Of a stretch of DNA of 64,000 bases, positions 54,809 through 63,267 are shown piece after piece. Made by a program: the position numbers and the translations under genes. The DNA is from Pontiella agarivorans (GTDB taxonomy: Bacteria; Verrucomicrobiota; Kiritimatiellia; Kiritimatiellales; Pontiellaceae), in NCBI RefSeq assembly GCF_034531395.1, contig NZ_JARVCO010000010.1, positions 1,178,001 to 1,242,000 on the forward strand, read 5' to 3'. The notes below the pieces were generated by a model. It ran no database searches and was not told the origin of the DNA. It saw only the letters and a program-made list of their open reading frames with translations. How positions within the stretch are numbered: position 1 is the stretch's first letter; the number at the start of each line of letters is the position of its first letter.

Positions 54809-57778
54809 ATGATTTATCGCATTGAAATCGGATTGAAAGACGGGGTGCCGGACGCGCGAGGCCGCGGGGTGATTCATCGGGCGGCGGGCGCGCTGAAAAT
54901 GGATATTGCCGAATGCCGCACGCGCGACGTGTATAAAGTGGTGGCGAATATCGACGAGGCGAAAGCGGCGGAAGTCCAGAAGGCCTTTGCCGATCCGGTC
55001 GTTGCCGAATCCGCTATGGGCCGTCTGCCGGCACCGGAAAATTTTGACTGGATGCTCGAAGTCGGCTTCAAACCGGGCGTGACCGATAACGTCGGCCGTA
55101 CGGCCCGCGGGGCACTGCAGGACGAAGTCGGCCGCGAACTCGAATGGGAAGAACAGGTGTATACCTGCATTCAGTATTTTCTGACCGGAAACCTGACCCG
55201 TGAAGATGTGGAGCATCTCGGCAAAGACCTGCTGGCCAACACCCTGATCCAGACGATTCAGGTGTTCTCCAAAGACGAATGGCTTGCCGCTGCGCCGGAT
55301 ATGACTGCCCCGATCTTTGACGACCATCCGGAAATCAAGGTGAATGTCATTGAGCTGCCCGACGATGATGAAGCGCTGATGAAGATTTCTTCGGAAGGGA
55401 TCCTTTCGCTGTCGCTCGAAGAGATGCGTACGATCCGCGCCCACTATCTGCGCGACGATGTGAAAGCGCACCGCAAAGCGCTGGATCTGCCGGAATGGCC
55501 GACTGATATCGAGCTCGAATGCATTGCCCAGACCTGGTCGGAGCACTGCTCGCACAAGATTTTTTCCGGTACGGTTGAATACAAAGACGAAGAGACCGGC
55601 GAAACGGAAACCATTCATTCGCTCTACAAAACCTATGTGAAAGCCTCCACCAAGAAAGTGGAGGAATCCATCGACTGGCTGATTTCGGTTTTCACCGACA
55701 ACGCGGGCATCGTGAAATTCAACGAAGACCTGCACCTGGTCTATAAAGTCGAAACCCATAACTCGCCGTCAGCGCTGGATCCGTACGGCGGCGCCATGAC
55801 CGGCATCGTCGGCGTGAACCGCGATCCGCTGGGCACCGGTATGGGGGCGGCTTTGGTTTCCAATGTCTGGGGCTACTGTCTCGGTTCACCGTTCTACGAC
55901 AAGGAAGTGCCTGAAGGCCTGATGCATCCGCGCCGTATCCGCGACGGTGTGCACGAAGGGGTGATCGATGGCGGTAACCAGTCGGGTATTCCGTACAGCC
56001 GCGGTTTTGAGTGTTTTGATGAGCGCTACCTCGGCAAGCCGCTGGTTTACTGCGGCACGATGGGCACGATTCCGGTGGAAGTAACCGGCGGTCCGTCCGA
56101 GCGCAAAGAGATTGAAGTGGGCGACTGGACTGTCATGTGCGGCGGCCGGATCGGTAAAGACGGCATTCACGGCGCCACCTTTTCATCGGAAGAGCTTCGC
56201 ACGGAATCGCCGGCGCAGGCGGTGCAGATCGGCGATCCGCTGACGCAGCGCAAGCTGTATGAATTCCTGATCGAAGCGCGCGACCTCGGCCTGTTCCGCT
56301 GCATCACCGACAACGGCGCGGGCGGTATCTCCTGCTCATTCGGCGAAATGGGTAAATATTCCGGCGGCTGCGAGTGCGAACTTGCCGGCGCACCGCTGAA
56401 ATATGAAGGCCTCCAGCCGTGGGAAGTGCTTGTTTCTGAGGCGCAGGAACGCATGACGCTTGCGGTGCAGCCCGAAAAACGCGAAGAATTTGAAGCGCTC
56501 GCGAAGCAGCGCGATGTCGATGTGGCCTTTATGGGCAAATACAACGACTCCGGTTACTTTACCGTTAAACAGGACGGTAAAGTGATTGCCAGCCTCGATA
56601 TGGATTTTCTTTATGAAACCGGCTGTCCGACACTGGTCATGCCCGGGGTCTGGAAAAAGCCGAGCATTCCGGCGCCGGTGGTTGAACAGCAGGAAGATTA
56701 TTCGGAAACGCTGACGAAGCTGATGGGCGATCTGAACATCTGTTCGCGTGAATACAAGAGCCGGATCTATGACGGCGAGGTGAAAGGCCTCTCTGTTGTG
56801 AAACCGTTCGTTGGTGTGAATGCTGATGTTCCATCGGATGCGACGGTGATGCGCGTGGAATACGACAAGGATCGCGGCGCGGTACTGGCCGAAGGTATTA
56901 ATCCGTGGTTCTCGGATATCGATACCTACGATATGACCGCATCGGTGATCGATGAAGCGGTCCGCCGCGTCATTGCGGTCGGCGGCGATCTGGAGCGTAT
57001 TGCGATTCTGGACAACTACTGCTGGCCGGATCCGGTGGAATCGGACAAGACGCCGGACGGTGCGTATAAAATGGCGCAGCTGGTTCGCTCCAATAAAGCG
57101 CTCTACGACTACACCACGCTTTACAAAACACCGGCGGTTTCCGGTAAAGACTCGTGTAAAAACGACTCCACCCGCGGCGGTAAGAAAATTTCGATTCCGC
57201 CGACGCTGCTCATTTCCTCGATCGGTCAGATTGACGACGTGAAAAAAGCGGTCACCATGACGCTGAAAGATGCCGGCGATGTGATCTATGTGATCGGCGA
57301 TACCAAAGAAGAGCTCGGTGCCTCGGCCTACTACCGCCTGCTGGCGGAGGAGCAGGGCACACCGCTCAACTATGGCGGTACAGTTCCGGCGGTGGACGGC
57401 GAAAAGGCGCTTGAAATCTACGCGGCCATGAACAAGGCAACGGATGCCGGCCTGCTGAAATCGGCTACGACTCCCAATAAGGGCGGTCTGGCGGTTTCAC
57501 TGGCACTGACGGCGATCGGCGGACAGCTGGGTGCGGATGTGGATCTGTCCGGTCTGGGTGTTGATGCTGAAACGGCACTGTTCTCGGAATCCAACAGTCG
57601 GTTCGTTGTAACCGCTGCTCCGGAAAAAGCGGCTGAGCTGGAAGCGCTCTTCGACGGACTGCCGATCACTAGGGTCGGTGCGGTGACCGAAGATAAAGTG
57701 CTGAAGGTTGCCGGGGCAGTGAACGTGGACATTGATGCCCTCGTTAAACCGTTCAAAGAAACGCTGTACGGCGTTTAA
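54809..57778 (+). CDS. purL: Phosphoribosylformylglycinamidine synthase, PurL with two N-terminal PurS-like modules
   Basis: A 989-residue ATP-dependent enzyme converting FGAR to FGAM in purine synthesis. Residues 1-72 (YRIEIGLKDGVPDARGRG) and about 80-158 (WMLEVGFKPGVTDNVGRT) are related PurS-like repeats. The catalytic PurL part follows, with TWSEHCSHK, ETHNSPSALDPYGGAMTG, GAGGISCS and KDSCKND. It stops at GVETLYGV-like VKPFKETLYGV, with no glutaminase (PurQ) domain, unlike the long E. coli enzyme. A separate PurQ must exist elsewhere. A terminator follows. Confidence 0.94.
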   Translation: MIYRIEIGLKDGVPDARGRGVIHRAAGALKMDIAECRTRDVYKVVANIDEAKAAEVQKAFADPVVAESAMGRLPAPENFDWMLEVGFKPGVTDNVGRTARGALQDEVGRELEWEEQVYTCIQYFLTGNLTREDVEHLGKDLLANTLIQTIQVFSKDEWLAAAPDMTAPIFDDHPEIKVNVIELPDDDEALMKISSEGILSLSLEEMRTIRAHYLRDDVKAHRKALDLPEWPTDIELECIAQTWSEHCSHKIFSGTVEYKDEETGETETIHSLYKTYVKASTKKVEESIDWLISVFTDNAGIVKFNEDLHLVYKVETHNSPSALDPYGGAMTGIVGVNRDPLGTGMGAALVSNVWGYCLGSPFYDKEVPEGLMHPRRIRDGVHEGVIDGGNQSGIPYSRGFECFDERYLGKPLVYCGTMGTIPVEVTGGPSERKEIEVGDWTVMCGGRIGKDGIHGATFSSEELRTESPAQAVQIGDPLTQRKLYEFLIEARDLGLFRCITDNGAGGISCSFGEMGKYSGGCECELAGAPLKYEGLQPWEVLVSEAQERMTLAVQPEKREEFEALAKQRDVDVAFMGKYNDSGYFTVKQDGKVIASLDMDFLYETGCPTLVMPGVWKKPSIPAPVVEQQEDYSETLTKLMGDLNICSREYKSRIYDGEVKGLSVVKPFVGVNADVPSDATVMRVEYDKDRGAVLAEGINPWFSDIDTYDMTASVIDEAVRRVIAVGGDLERIAILDNYCWPDPVESDKTPDGAYKMAQLVRSNKALYDYTTLYKTPAVSGKDSCKNDSTRGGKKISIPPTLLISSIGQIDDVKKAVTMTLKDAGDVIYVIGDTKEELGASAYYRLLAEEQGTPLNYGGTVPAVDGEKALEIYAAMNKATDAGLLKSATTPNKGGLAVSLALTAIGGQLGADVDLSGLGVDAETALFSESNSRFVVTAAPEKAAELEALFDGLPITRVGAVTEDKVLKVAGAVNVDIDALVKPFKETLYGV

Positions 57779-57814
57779 AGCAAAGCGGGCATCTGGCTCG
57801 TTTAGGTGAAGAAG

Positions 57815-57850
57815 AACCCTGTCTCGGAATTCCGAAGCAGGGTTTTCTTT
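57815..57850 (+). terminator. Terminator of purL
   Basis: AACCCTG (57815-57821) pairs with CAGGGTT (57838-57844) around a palindromic TCGGAATTCCGA, followed by T-rich sequence; a palindrome copy begins at its end. Confidence 0.9.
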
Positions 57851-57865
57851 TTCCAGTCATTGGAA
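57851..57865. repeat. Dispersed palindrome, copy 23
   Basis: Exact copy, core GTCAT, immediately behind the purL terminator T run. Confidence 0.85.
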
Positions 57866-57997
57866 AAGCGATGAAGCATTCTCAATATAAAATGAATGCA
57901 GGTCATTGTTGCCCTGAGTCCACACCGCTGTTCGGGGTTGGACGGCTGGGGCGGGGCTGAAGCCGGGCGGAAATGGATAGAGATTCCGATATACGGA

Positions 57998-58579
57998 CTA
58001 AGCCTGCCGGCTCGTGTGGTTCCACGGCAGCCAGGGTAGGCCCTGGCGCAGACTTTCGCGCATGCGTTCCGCTGCTTCAGCTTTGTAACCGTACACGCGC
58101 AGTCCGAAAATATGAACCATAATGGAGGCGGCACGTTTCCTTGCGGTTTCGGTGTCGAATTCCTGTTCGAGGTAACTGCGGAAGAGAGCCTCGATTTCAT
58201 CGAGTTTTTCCGAGGCCAGTTCGTGCAGCGAGTTGCCTTCGGCGGCCAGTTCGAGCTGCGTTTTGATCAGGAAACAGCTGTTATAATCTTCCTGCGTGGA
58301 TTGCTCGATCATCGATTCCAGCACCGTGCAGATGCCTTTGAGCATGCCGTCCGGCCCCTCAAGTGCGGTTCTGATCCGTTTTTTTGAGTTTGCGGCATAG
58401 GTGTCGAGTGCTTCCCGGTAGAGGCCCTCTTTGTTTTTGAAGGCCAGGTAGATGGAGCCCGGCTGAAGACCGGTGGTTTTGACCACCTGCTGCATGGACG
58501 ATGCGCTGTAGCCGTGCTGCCAGAACAGCCGGATTGCATTCTCTATGACTTCGTTCCGATCAAATTGCGCCTTGGCCAT
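57998..58579 (-). CDS. TetR-family transcriptional regulator
   Basis: A 193-residue repressor. The N-terminal DNA-binding part (AKAQFDRNEVIENAIRLFWQHGYSASSMQQVVKTTGLQPGSIYLAFKNKEGLY) has a classical TetR helix-turn-helix; the rest is the ligand domain. Two Cys (CTVLES, SCFLIK) could react with electrophiles. The start at 58579 has AAAGGAG upstream; the frame to 58657 is unlikely because it reads into an operator. Divergent from the oxidoreductase operon, with three operator-like palindromes between. Confidence 0.92.
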   Translation of the reverse strand: MAKAQFDRNEVIENAIRLFWQHGYSASSMQQVVKTTGLQPGSIYLAFKNKEGLYREALDTYAANSKKRIRTALEGPDGMLKGICTVLESMIEQSTQEDYNSCFLIKTQLELAAEGNSLHELASEKLDEIEALFRSYLEQEFDTETARKRAASIMVHIFGLRVYGYKAEAAERMRESLRQGLPWLPWNHTSRQA

Positions 58580-58647
58580 CGTATACTCCTTTGTCTTCCG
58601 AATTTTGTTTATCCGGGCATCTGATGAGTAATATAGCAGATCGGATT

Positions 58648-58659
58648 GAATAGTCATTC
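58648..58659. promoter_or_regulatory. Putative TetR operator 1
   Basis: GAATAGTCATTC; flanks extend it to TTGAAT-N4-ATTCAA. One of three related sites in the gap. Confidence 0.75.
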
Positions 58660-58713
58660 AAAAAGTTTATTCATTGTAAACGACGTAAAATAAAGTGATT
58701 AGATATTTATATG

Positions 58714-58725
58714 GAATGGTCATTC
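58714..58725. promoter_or_regulatory. Putative TetR operator 2
   Basis: GAATGGTCATTC, 24 bases before site 3. Confidence 0.75.
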
Positions 58726-58737
58726 AAAATTAAACTT

Positions 58738-58749
58738 GAATGATCATTC
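58738..58749. promoter_or_regulatory. Putative TetR operator 3
   Basis: GAATGATCATTC, a perfect 12-bp palindrome, 77 bases before the first gene of the operon. Confidence 0.78.
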
Positions 58750-58826
58750 TATGAGGTCTATAACCCGGACGTATTGATACGGAACGGTCTGGAAGGGCCG
58801 ATAGTAAACCCCGAATGGAGAGAACA

Positions 58827-59381
58827 ATGAGTGCTTTTAAAATTCACACAATCGAGTCCGCGCCGGAAGAGAGTAAGCCGATGCTGGAAGATTCACTTCA
58901 ATCGTTCGGCATGGTGCCGAATCTGCTGGCGGTACTGGCGGAGGCGCCTGGTGTGCTGGATGCGTACAAACTGCTGCACGAGCGGTTTGAAAACTCTTCC
59001 TTCAATGCGGAGGAGCTCACGGTGGTCTGGCAGACCATCAATGTGGAGCACGAGTGTCACTACTGTGTCCCGGCGCATACGGCGATTGCGGGCATGATGC
59101 AGGTTGATCCGGTCATTACGGAGGCGCTGCGGAACGAGACTGAGCTGCCGACTGAAAAACTGCAGGTGCTTCGTGAGACCACGTTGTCCATGGTTCGGAA
59201 CCGCGGACGGCTGACCGATGCGGAAAAGGACACCTTCTTTGCTGCCGGTTACACGCCGCGTCAGCTGCTGGAAGTGGTACTCGGTCTGTCGCAGAAAATC
59301 ATCAGCAACTATGTAAATCATCTGGCGGATACCCCGGTCGATGAACCGTTTCAGAAGCTGGTCTGGGAGAAGAAAAAATAA
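58827..59381 (+). CDS. AhpD/carboxymuconolactone decarboxylase-like protein
   Basis: A 184-residue protein of the AhpD-like/CMD family. The redox pair is in ECHYCVPAHTAIAG (CxxC plus His), the proton-relay site of AhpD, which suggests a peroxidase or alkylhydroperoxidase-type role. The start at 58827 has GGAGAG upstream; an ATG at 58815 overlaps that site. First gene of the TetR-controlled operon. Confidence 0.87.
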   Translation: MSAFKIHTIESAPEESKPMLEDSLQSFGMVPNLLAVLAEAPGVLDAYKLLHERFENSSFNAEELTVVWQTINVEHECHYCVPAHTAIAGMMQVDPVITEALRNETELPTEKLQVLRETTLSMVRNRGRLTDAEKDTFFAAGYTPRQLLEVVLGLSQKIISNYVNHLADTPVDEPFQKLVWEKKK

Positions 59382-59467
59382 TCGGCAGTCCTGTTTCAGG
59401 TCGGGCTGGACGGGAGCGGTGCCGGACCGGCACAGTGAGCACATATATTGAATGGAGGAAGTGAATC

Positions 59468-60202
59468 ATGGGGATTTCTATTGAAGATAAAGTCGCGCTG
59501 GTGACCGGGGCCAACCGGGGCATCGGCAGGGCGGTTGTGGAATCATTTATCAACCACGGTGCAAAGAAGGTTTATCTGGCGGTTCGTCGGCCGGAATCGG
59601 CCGCGGAGCTGGAAGCGCAGTATGGCGACAGGGTGGTCACCATCCGTGCGGATGTGGCTGATAAGGTTTCGATCGAGGCGCTGGCCAAACAGGCCGCGGA
59701 TGTGGATGTGGTGGTCAACAATGCCGGGATTGCGATTCCGAACAGCCGGGTGCTTGATGAACGCGCCGAACCCAATCTGGTTGATGAGCTGCAGGTCAAT
59801 GTATTCGGTCTGCTGAATGTGGCACACGCTTTTGCCGGCATACTGGAAAAAAATAACGGGGCGCTGGTTCAGTTGAATTCGGTGGCGTCGTTCCGCGACT
59901 TTGCCGACATTGCAACCTATTCCGCCTCCAAGGCGGCGGCGTATTCGCTGACCCAGGCGCTGCGTGAAGACCTGAGCAAAAAGGGCGTACAGGTGGTCAG
60001 TGTGCACCCCGGCGGCGTGGTAACGGATATGGCGGAAGCCTGCGATGTGACGACCTCAACCCCGGCTTCGGTGGTCGGCGAAGCCTTGGTGGATGCGCTG
60101 GCCAACGGCGACTTTTTCGTCTACCCCGACCCGGGAGGGCAGATGATCGGCGCGGCCTATCAGCACTTTGCGGACGAAATCGTGATGGCCGACTTTTCAT
60201 AG
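59468..60202 (+). CDS. Short-chain dehydrogenase/reductase
   Basis: A 244-residue classical SDR. The cofactor motif is TGANRGIGRAVVE, NNAGIA follows, and the catalytic Ser and YSASKAAAYS (Tyr/Lys) are intact. GGAGG precedes the ATG. It probably reduces a carbonyl compound; the substrate is unknown. The stop lies 80 bases before the next gene. Confidence 0.9.
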   Translation: MGISIEDKVALVTGANRGIGRAVVESFINHGAKKVYLAVRRPESAAELEAQYGDRVVTIRADVADKVSIEALAKQAADVDVVVNNAGIAIPNSRVLDERAEPNLVDELQVNVFGLLNVAHAFAGILEKNNGALVQLNSVASFRDFADIATYSASKAAAYSLTQALREDLSKKGVQVVSVHPGGVVTDMAEACDVTTSTPASVVGEALVDALANGDFFVYPDPGGQMIGAAYQHFADEIVMADFS

Positions 60203-60282
60203 GCGGCCGTGAAACGGATCTGAACATGGTGAATGTCCGCCGCCGGGAACGGTACGGCGCAATAAGCAAAACGGGAAAACTT

Positions 60283-61221
60283 ATGAAAATCGGAATCATT
60301 GGAGCGGGTGCGCTCGGCTGTTATTACGGTGCGAAACTGGCGCGCTGCGGAGCGGCTGTTCATTTTATCGCCCGGGGAGCAACGCTTCAGGCACTGCGCT
60401 CGAAGGGCGTGACGGTTCATCGCGATGACGGATCGTTTAGCGTTTCCGATTTCCATGCGACCGACCGGGCGGATAACGTCGGGCCGGTGGAGTTATTGAT
60501 CGTTGCGACCAAAAGCTATGCCTTTGAAGCAATCGCCCCGGCGTTGCGCGCACTCAAAGGTCCCGACACCATTGTTCTTCCCCTGCAGAACGGAGTCGAC
60601 AGCGCCGAACGCCTTGGCGTGCTCGCGGATCCCGAACATATTCTGGGCGGACTGACTTATTTACCCGTCTCAGCCATAGCTCCCGGCGTGGTGCGGCAAT
60701 CAGGCGTCGAAAAACCGATACTGCTCGGTCCCCTGAACGAGGCCGATGAAGCGGCCGCCCGGACCACGCTGTCCGTATTGCAAAAAGCGGACATCGCGGC
60801 CGAACGCCCCGCCGATATTCGCGTTGCGCTCTGGATGAAATACATGCTGGCCATTTGCACCATGGGCGTCCAGTCGGTCACCGGATGCCCCATTGGACCA
60901 ACCCGCGAAGATCCCGACACGCGGGCGCTGTATCTCGCCTGCCTGCGTGAAGTGGACACCGTCGCCCGGGCGGGCGGCGTCAACCTGCCGGACGGCGCAC
61001 AGGAAAACGCGATGCGCGCCATCGATTCATATCCCGCCGCAGTCAAAGCGTCCATGCTTCAGGATCTGGAATGCGGCAAGCCGCTGGAACTCGAAGCGAT
61101 GCACGGAACGCTGGTACGGCTCGGTAAAACATACGGTGTAGAAACGCCTGTGAATCAGTTTATTTATGCTGCTCTCAAACTCCGAGCCGGCGGTTCTGTC
61201 GGCAGCGCAGCAGGCGATTAA
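60283..61221 (+). CDS. 2-dehydropantoate 2-reductase family (PanE/ApbA) protein
   Basis: A 312-residue ketopantoate reductase-like protein. The Rossmann motif is MKIGIIGAGALGCYYGAKLA, followed by LPLQNGVDSAERLG, the family Asn region, and a helical C-terminal domain with DLECGKPLELEAMHG. It may make pantoate or reduce another 2-oxoacid; this operon context suggests the latter. Start at 60283; the longer frame from 60226 was rejected. The ribosome-binding site is weak. Confidence 0.87.
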   Translation: MKIGIIGAGALGCYYGAKLARCGAAVHFIARGATLQALRSKGVTVHRDDGSFSVSDFHATDRADNVGPVELLIVATKSYAFEAIAPALRALKGPDTIVLPLQNGVDSAERLGVLADPEHILGGLTYLPVSAIAPGVVRQSGVEKPILLGPLNEADEAAARTTLSVLQKADIAAERPADIRVALWMKYMLAICTMGVQSVTGCPIGPTREDPDTRALYLACLREVDTVARAGGVNLPDGAQENAMRAIDSYPAAVKASMLQDLECGKPLELEAMHGTLVRLGKTYGVETPVNQFIYAALKLRAGGSVGSAAGD

Positions 61222-61281
61222 AAGAACAGCCCCGGCATTATTACGGCCGGGAAACTTATACGAAGTAAGCAGGAGATAAAA

Positions 61282-62091
61282 ATGATTCAGTCACGATTAA
61301 CCCCCGGTTTGGCCGGTGTCTTTTTTGCCGCCGCATTAACCGTTGCCCGTGCTCAGATAACCCCGGAAAATCAGGAGAACAATATGCCGCCCCCCAAGGT
61401 CATTATTTTTGATGTTAACGAAACGCTGCTGAGTTTGGATCCGCTGAAGGAATCAGTGGGCGAAGCCCTCGGCAACCGGGAGGATCTGCTGCCGCTCTGG
61501 TTTTCCACGATGCTGCACTATTCGCTGGTGGAAACGTTGTCGGATTCCTATCACAGTTTTGGAGAAATCGGGACGGCGGCGCTGATGATGGTGGCTGAAA
61601 CCCAGGGCATTGAAATGACGGTTGATGAAGCCCGGGAGGCCATCATTCCCCCGTTGCGCTCTTTGCCGCCGCATCCGGATGTGCCGGAAGGATTGGAGGC
61701 GCTCAAGCAGGACGGGCGGTTTAAACTGGTCACACTGACCAACTCCAATGATGCCGGAGCACGAACCAAATTAACCAAAGCCGGTTTAGTCGATCAATTT
61801 GACACGCTCTACACCATTGAGGCGCTCCGGAAATATAAACCCCATCCGGATGCGTATCGTATGGTGCTCGACGATCTCGGCCTGCAACCGGAAGACGTAC
61901 TGATGGTGGCCGCGCATGCCTGGGATCTGGCGGGTGCGGATAACGTCGGCCTGCAGACCGCTTTTATCGCGCGGCCGGGAAAGACCCTTTATCCGAATGC
62001 CGCGCGGCCGGATTATGTCGTGAACGATCTGTCAGAACTCGCGTCTATCTTTCTGGAAACAACATTAACACAAGGAGACCTCGATGAATAA
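61282..62091 (+). CDS. Haloacid dehalogenase type II-like HAD hydrolase with signal peptide
   Basis: A 269-residue HAD hydrolase. The nucleophile Asp is in IIFDVNETLLSLD (about residue 45), the Ser/Thr in TLTNSND and the Lys and acid region in KYKPHPDAYRM and VAAHAWDLAGADN, as in 2-haloacid dehalogenases. The first 33 residues form a signal-like peptide (AGVFFAAALTVARAQ). A second start at 61384 (MPPPKVIIFD) has its own AGGAG and would give a cytosolic form. It overlaps the next gene by eight bases. Confidence 0.87.
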   Translation: MIQSRLTPGLAGVFFAAALTVARAQITPENQENNMPPPKVIIFDVNETLLSLDPLKESVGEALGNREDLLPLWFSTMLHYSLVETLSDSYHSFGEIGTAALMMVAETQGIEMTVDEAREAIIPPLRSLPPHPDVPEGLEALKQDGRFKLVTLTNSNDAGARTKLTKAGLVDQFDTLYTIEALRKYKPHPDAYRMVLDDLGLQPEDVLMVAAHAWDLAGADNVGLQTAFIARPGKTLYPNAARPDYVVNDLSELASIFLETTLTQGDLDE

Positions 62092-63247
62092 TTTTGATTT
62101 TTACAACCCGACCCGGATTCTTTTCGGTGAAAACCGCACGGCCTCGATCGATGAACATATTCCGGGTGACGCCCGTGTGATGGTGCTTTACGGCGGCGAG
62201 AGCGCGCGTCGTACCGGCACGCTTGATGAAGTGCGTCAGGCACTGGGAGATCGTACGGCAGTCGAGTTCGGCGGCATCGAAGCAAACCCGAAGTTTGAGA
62301 CTCTGATGCGGGCCGTGGAAACCGCCCGGGCGGAGCATGTCGATTTTCTGCTGGCGGTCGGTGGCGGTTCCGTGATTGACGGCACCAAATTTGTGGCTGC
62401 GGCCATTCCGTTTGAAGGTGATCCCTGGAGCATTCTGACCGAGCACGGCGCCAATGTGCATTCGGCTATGCCTTTCGGTACTGTGCTGACTCTGCCTGCC
62501 ACGGGTTCGGAAATGAATCACGGAGCGGTAGTTACCCGGGCGGAACTTCATGCCAAACTGGCTTTTATGAGTCCGCATGTGTTTCCGCAGTTCTCCGTGC
62601 TGGATCCGACCAAAACCTACACGCTGCCGCAGCGGCAGCTGTCTAACGGGGTGGCAGATGCGTTTGTACATATTATGGAGCAGTATCTGACCCGGCCCGC
62701 CGGGGCCATGGTGCAGGATCGTTTTGCCGAAGGACTGCTGCAGACCTTGGTCGAACTGGCTCCGCAGGTCAACGAAGGCGAGAATGACTACGCCGTTCGG
62801 GCCAACTTTATGTGGACCACCACCTGGGCGCTGAACGGTATGATCGGTGCCGGTGTGCCGCAGGACTGGGCCACGCATATGATCGGTCACGAGCTGACGG
62901 CACTGTACGATATCGATCACGCCCGGACGCTGGCGATTGTTCTTCCGTCGCTGCTGCGCGAACAGCGTACCGTCAAAGCGGAAAAACTGCTGCAGTATGC
63001 TGAACGGGTATGGCATATCACTGAAGGCGATGACGAGGCCCGCATCGATGAAGCCATCGCAAAAACAGAAGCTTTTTTCGAAGGCTTAGGACTTTCTACG
63101 CATCTGGGTGCATATGATCTCGGTGAAGAGGCGATTGATGCTGTTGTTGAACAGCTGGAAGCGCACGGCATGACTTCGCTGGGCGAACAGCAGGACATTA
63201 CACCTGCCGTCAGCCGTCGGATTCTCCAGCGCAGCCTGAAAGCATAA
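62084..63247 (+). CDS. yqhD: Iron-containing alcohol dehydrogenase, YqhD-like
   Basis: A 387-residue group III alcohol/aldehyde reductase. It starts MNNFDFYNPTRILFGE and has VGGGSVIDGTKFVA, ATGSEMNHGAVVT and the metal-binding LSNGVADAFVHIMEQYL (Asp, His) with ATHMIGHELTALYDIDHARTLA (His ligands). YqhD uses NADPH to detoxify short-chain aldehydes. AAGGAG precedes the ATG. Confidence 0.93.
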   Translation: MNNFDFYNPTRILFGENRTASIDEHIPGDARVMVLYGGESARRTGTLDEVRQALGDRTAVEFGGIEANPKFETLMRAVETARAEHVDFLLAVGGGSVIDGTKFVAAAIPFEGDPWSILTEHGANVHSAMPFGTVLTLPATGSEMNHGAVVTRAELHAKLAFMSPHVFPQFSVLDPTKTYTLPQRQLSNGVADAFVHIMEQYLTRPAGAMVQDRFAEGLLQTLVELAPQVNEGENDYAVRANFMWTTTWALNGMIGAGVPQDWATHMIGHELTALYDIDHARTLAIVLPSLLREQRTVKAEKLLQYAERVWHITEGDDEARIDEAIAKTEAFFEGLGLSTHLGAYDLGEEAIDAVVEQLEAHGMTSLGEQQDITPAVSRRILQRSLKA

Positions 63248-63267
63248 CCGATCGGGGAAAATCTATT

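Noticed and set aside
61231-61251. CCCGGC/GCCGGG stem after the PanE-like gene as a terminator
   Set aside because: No T run follows, and the next gene appears to be in the same operon.
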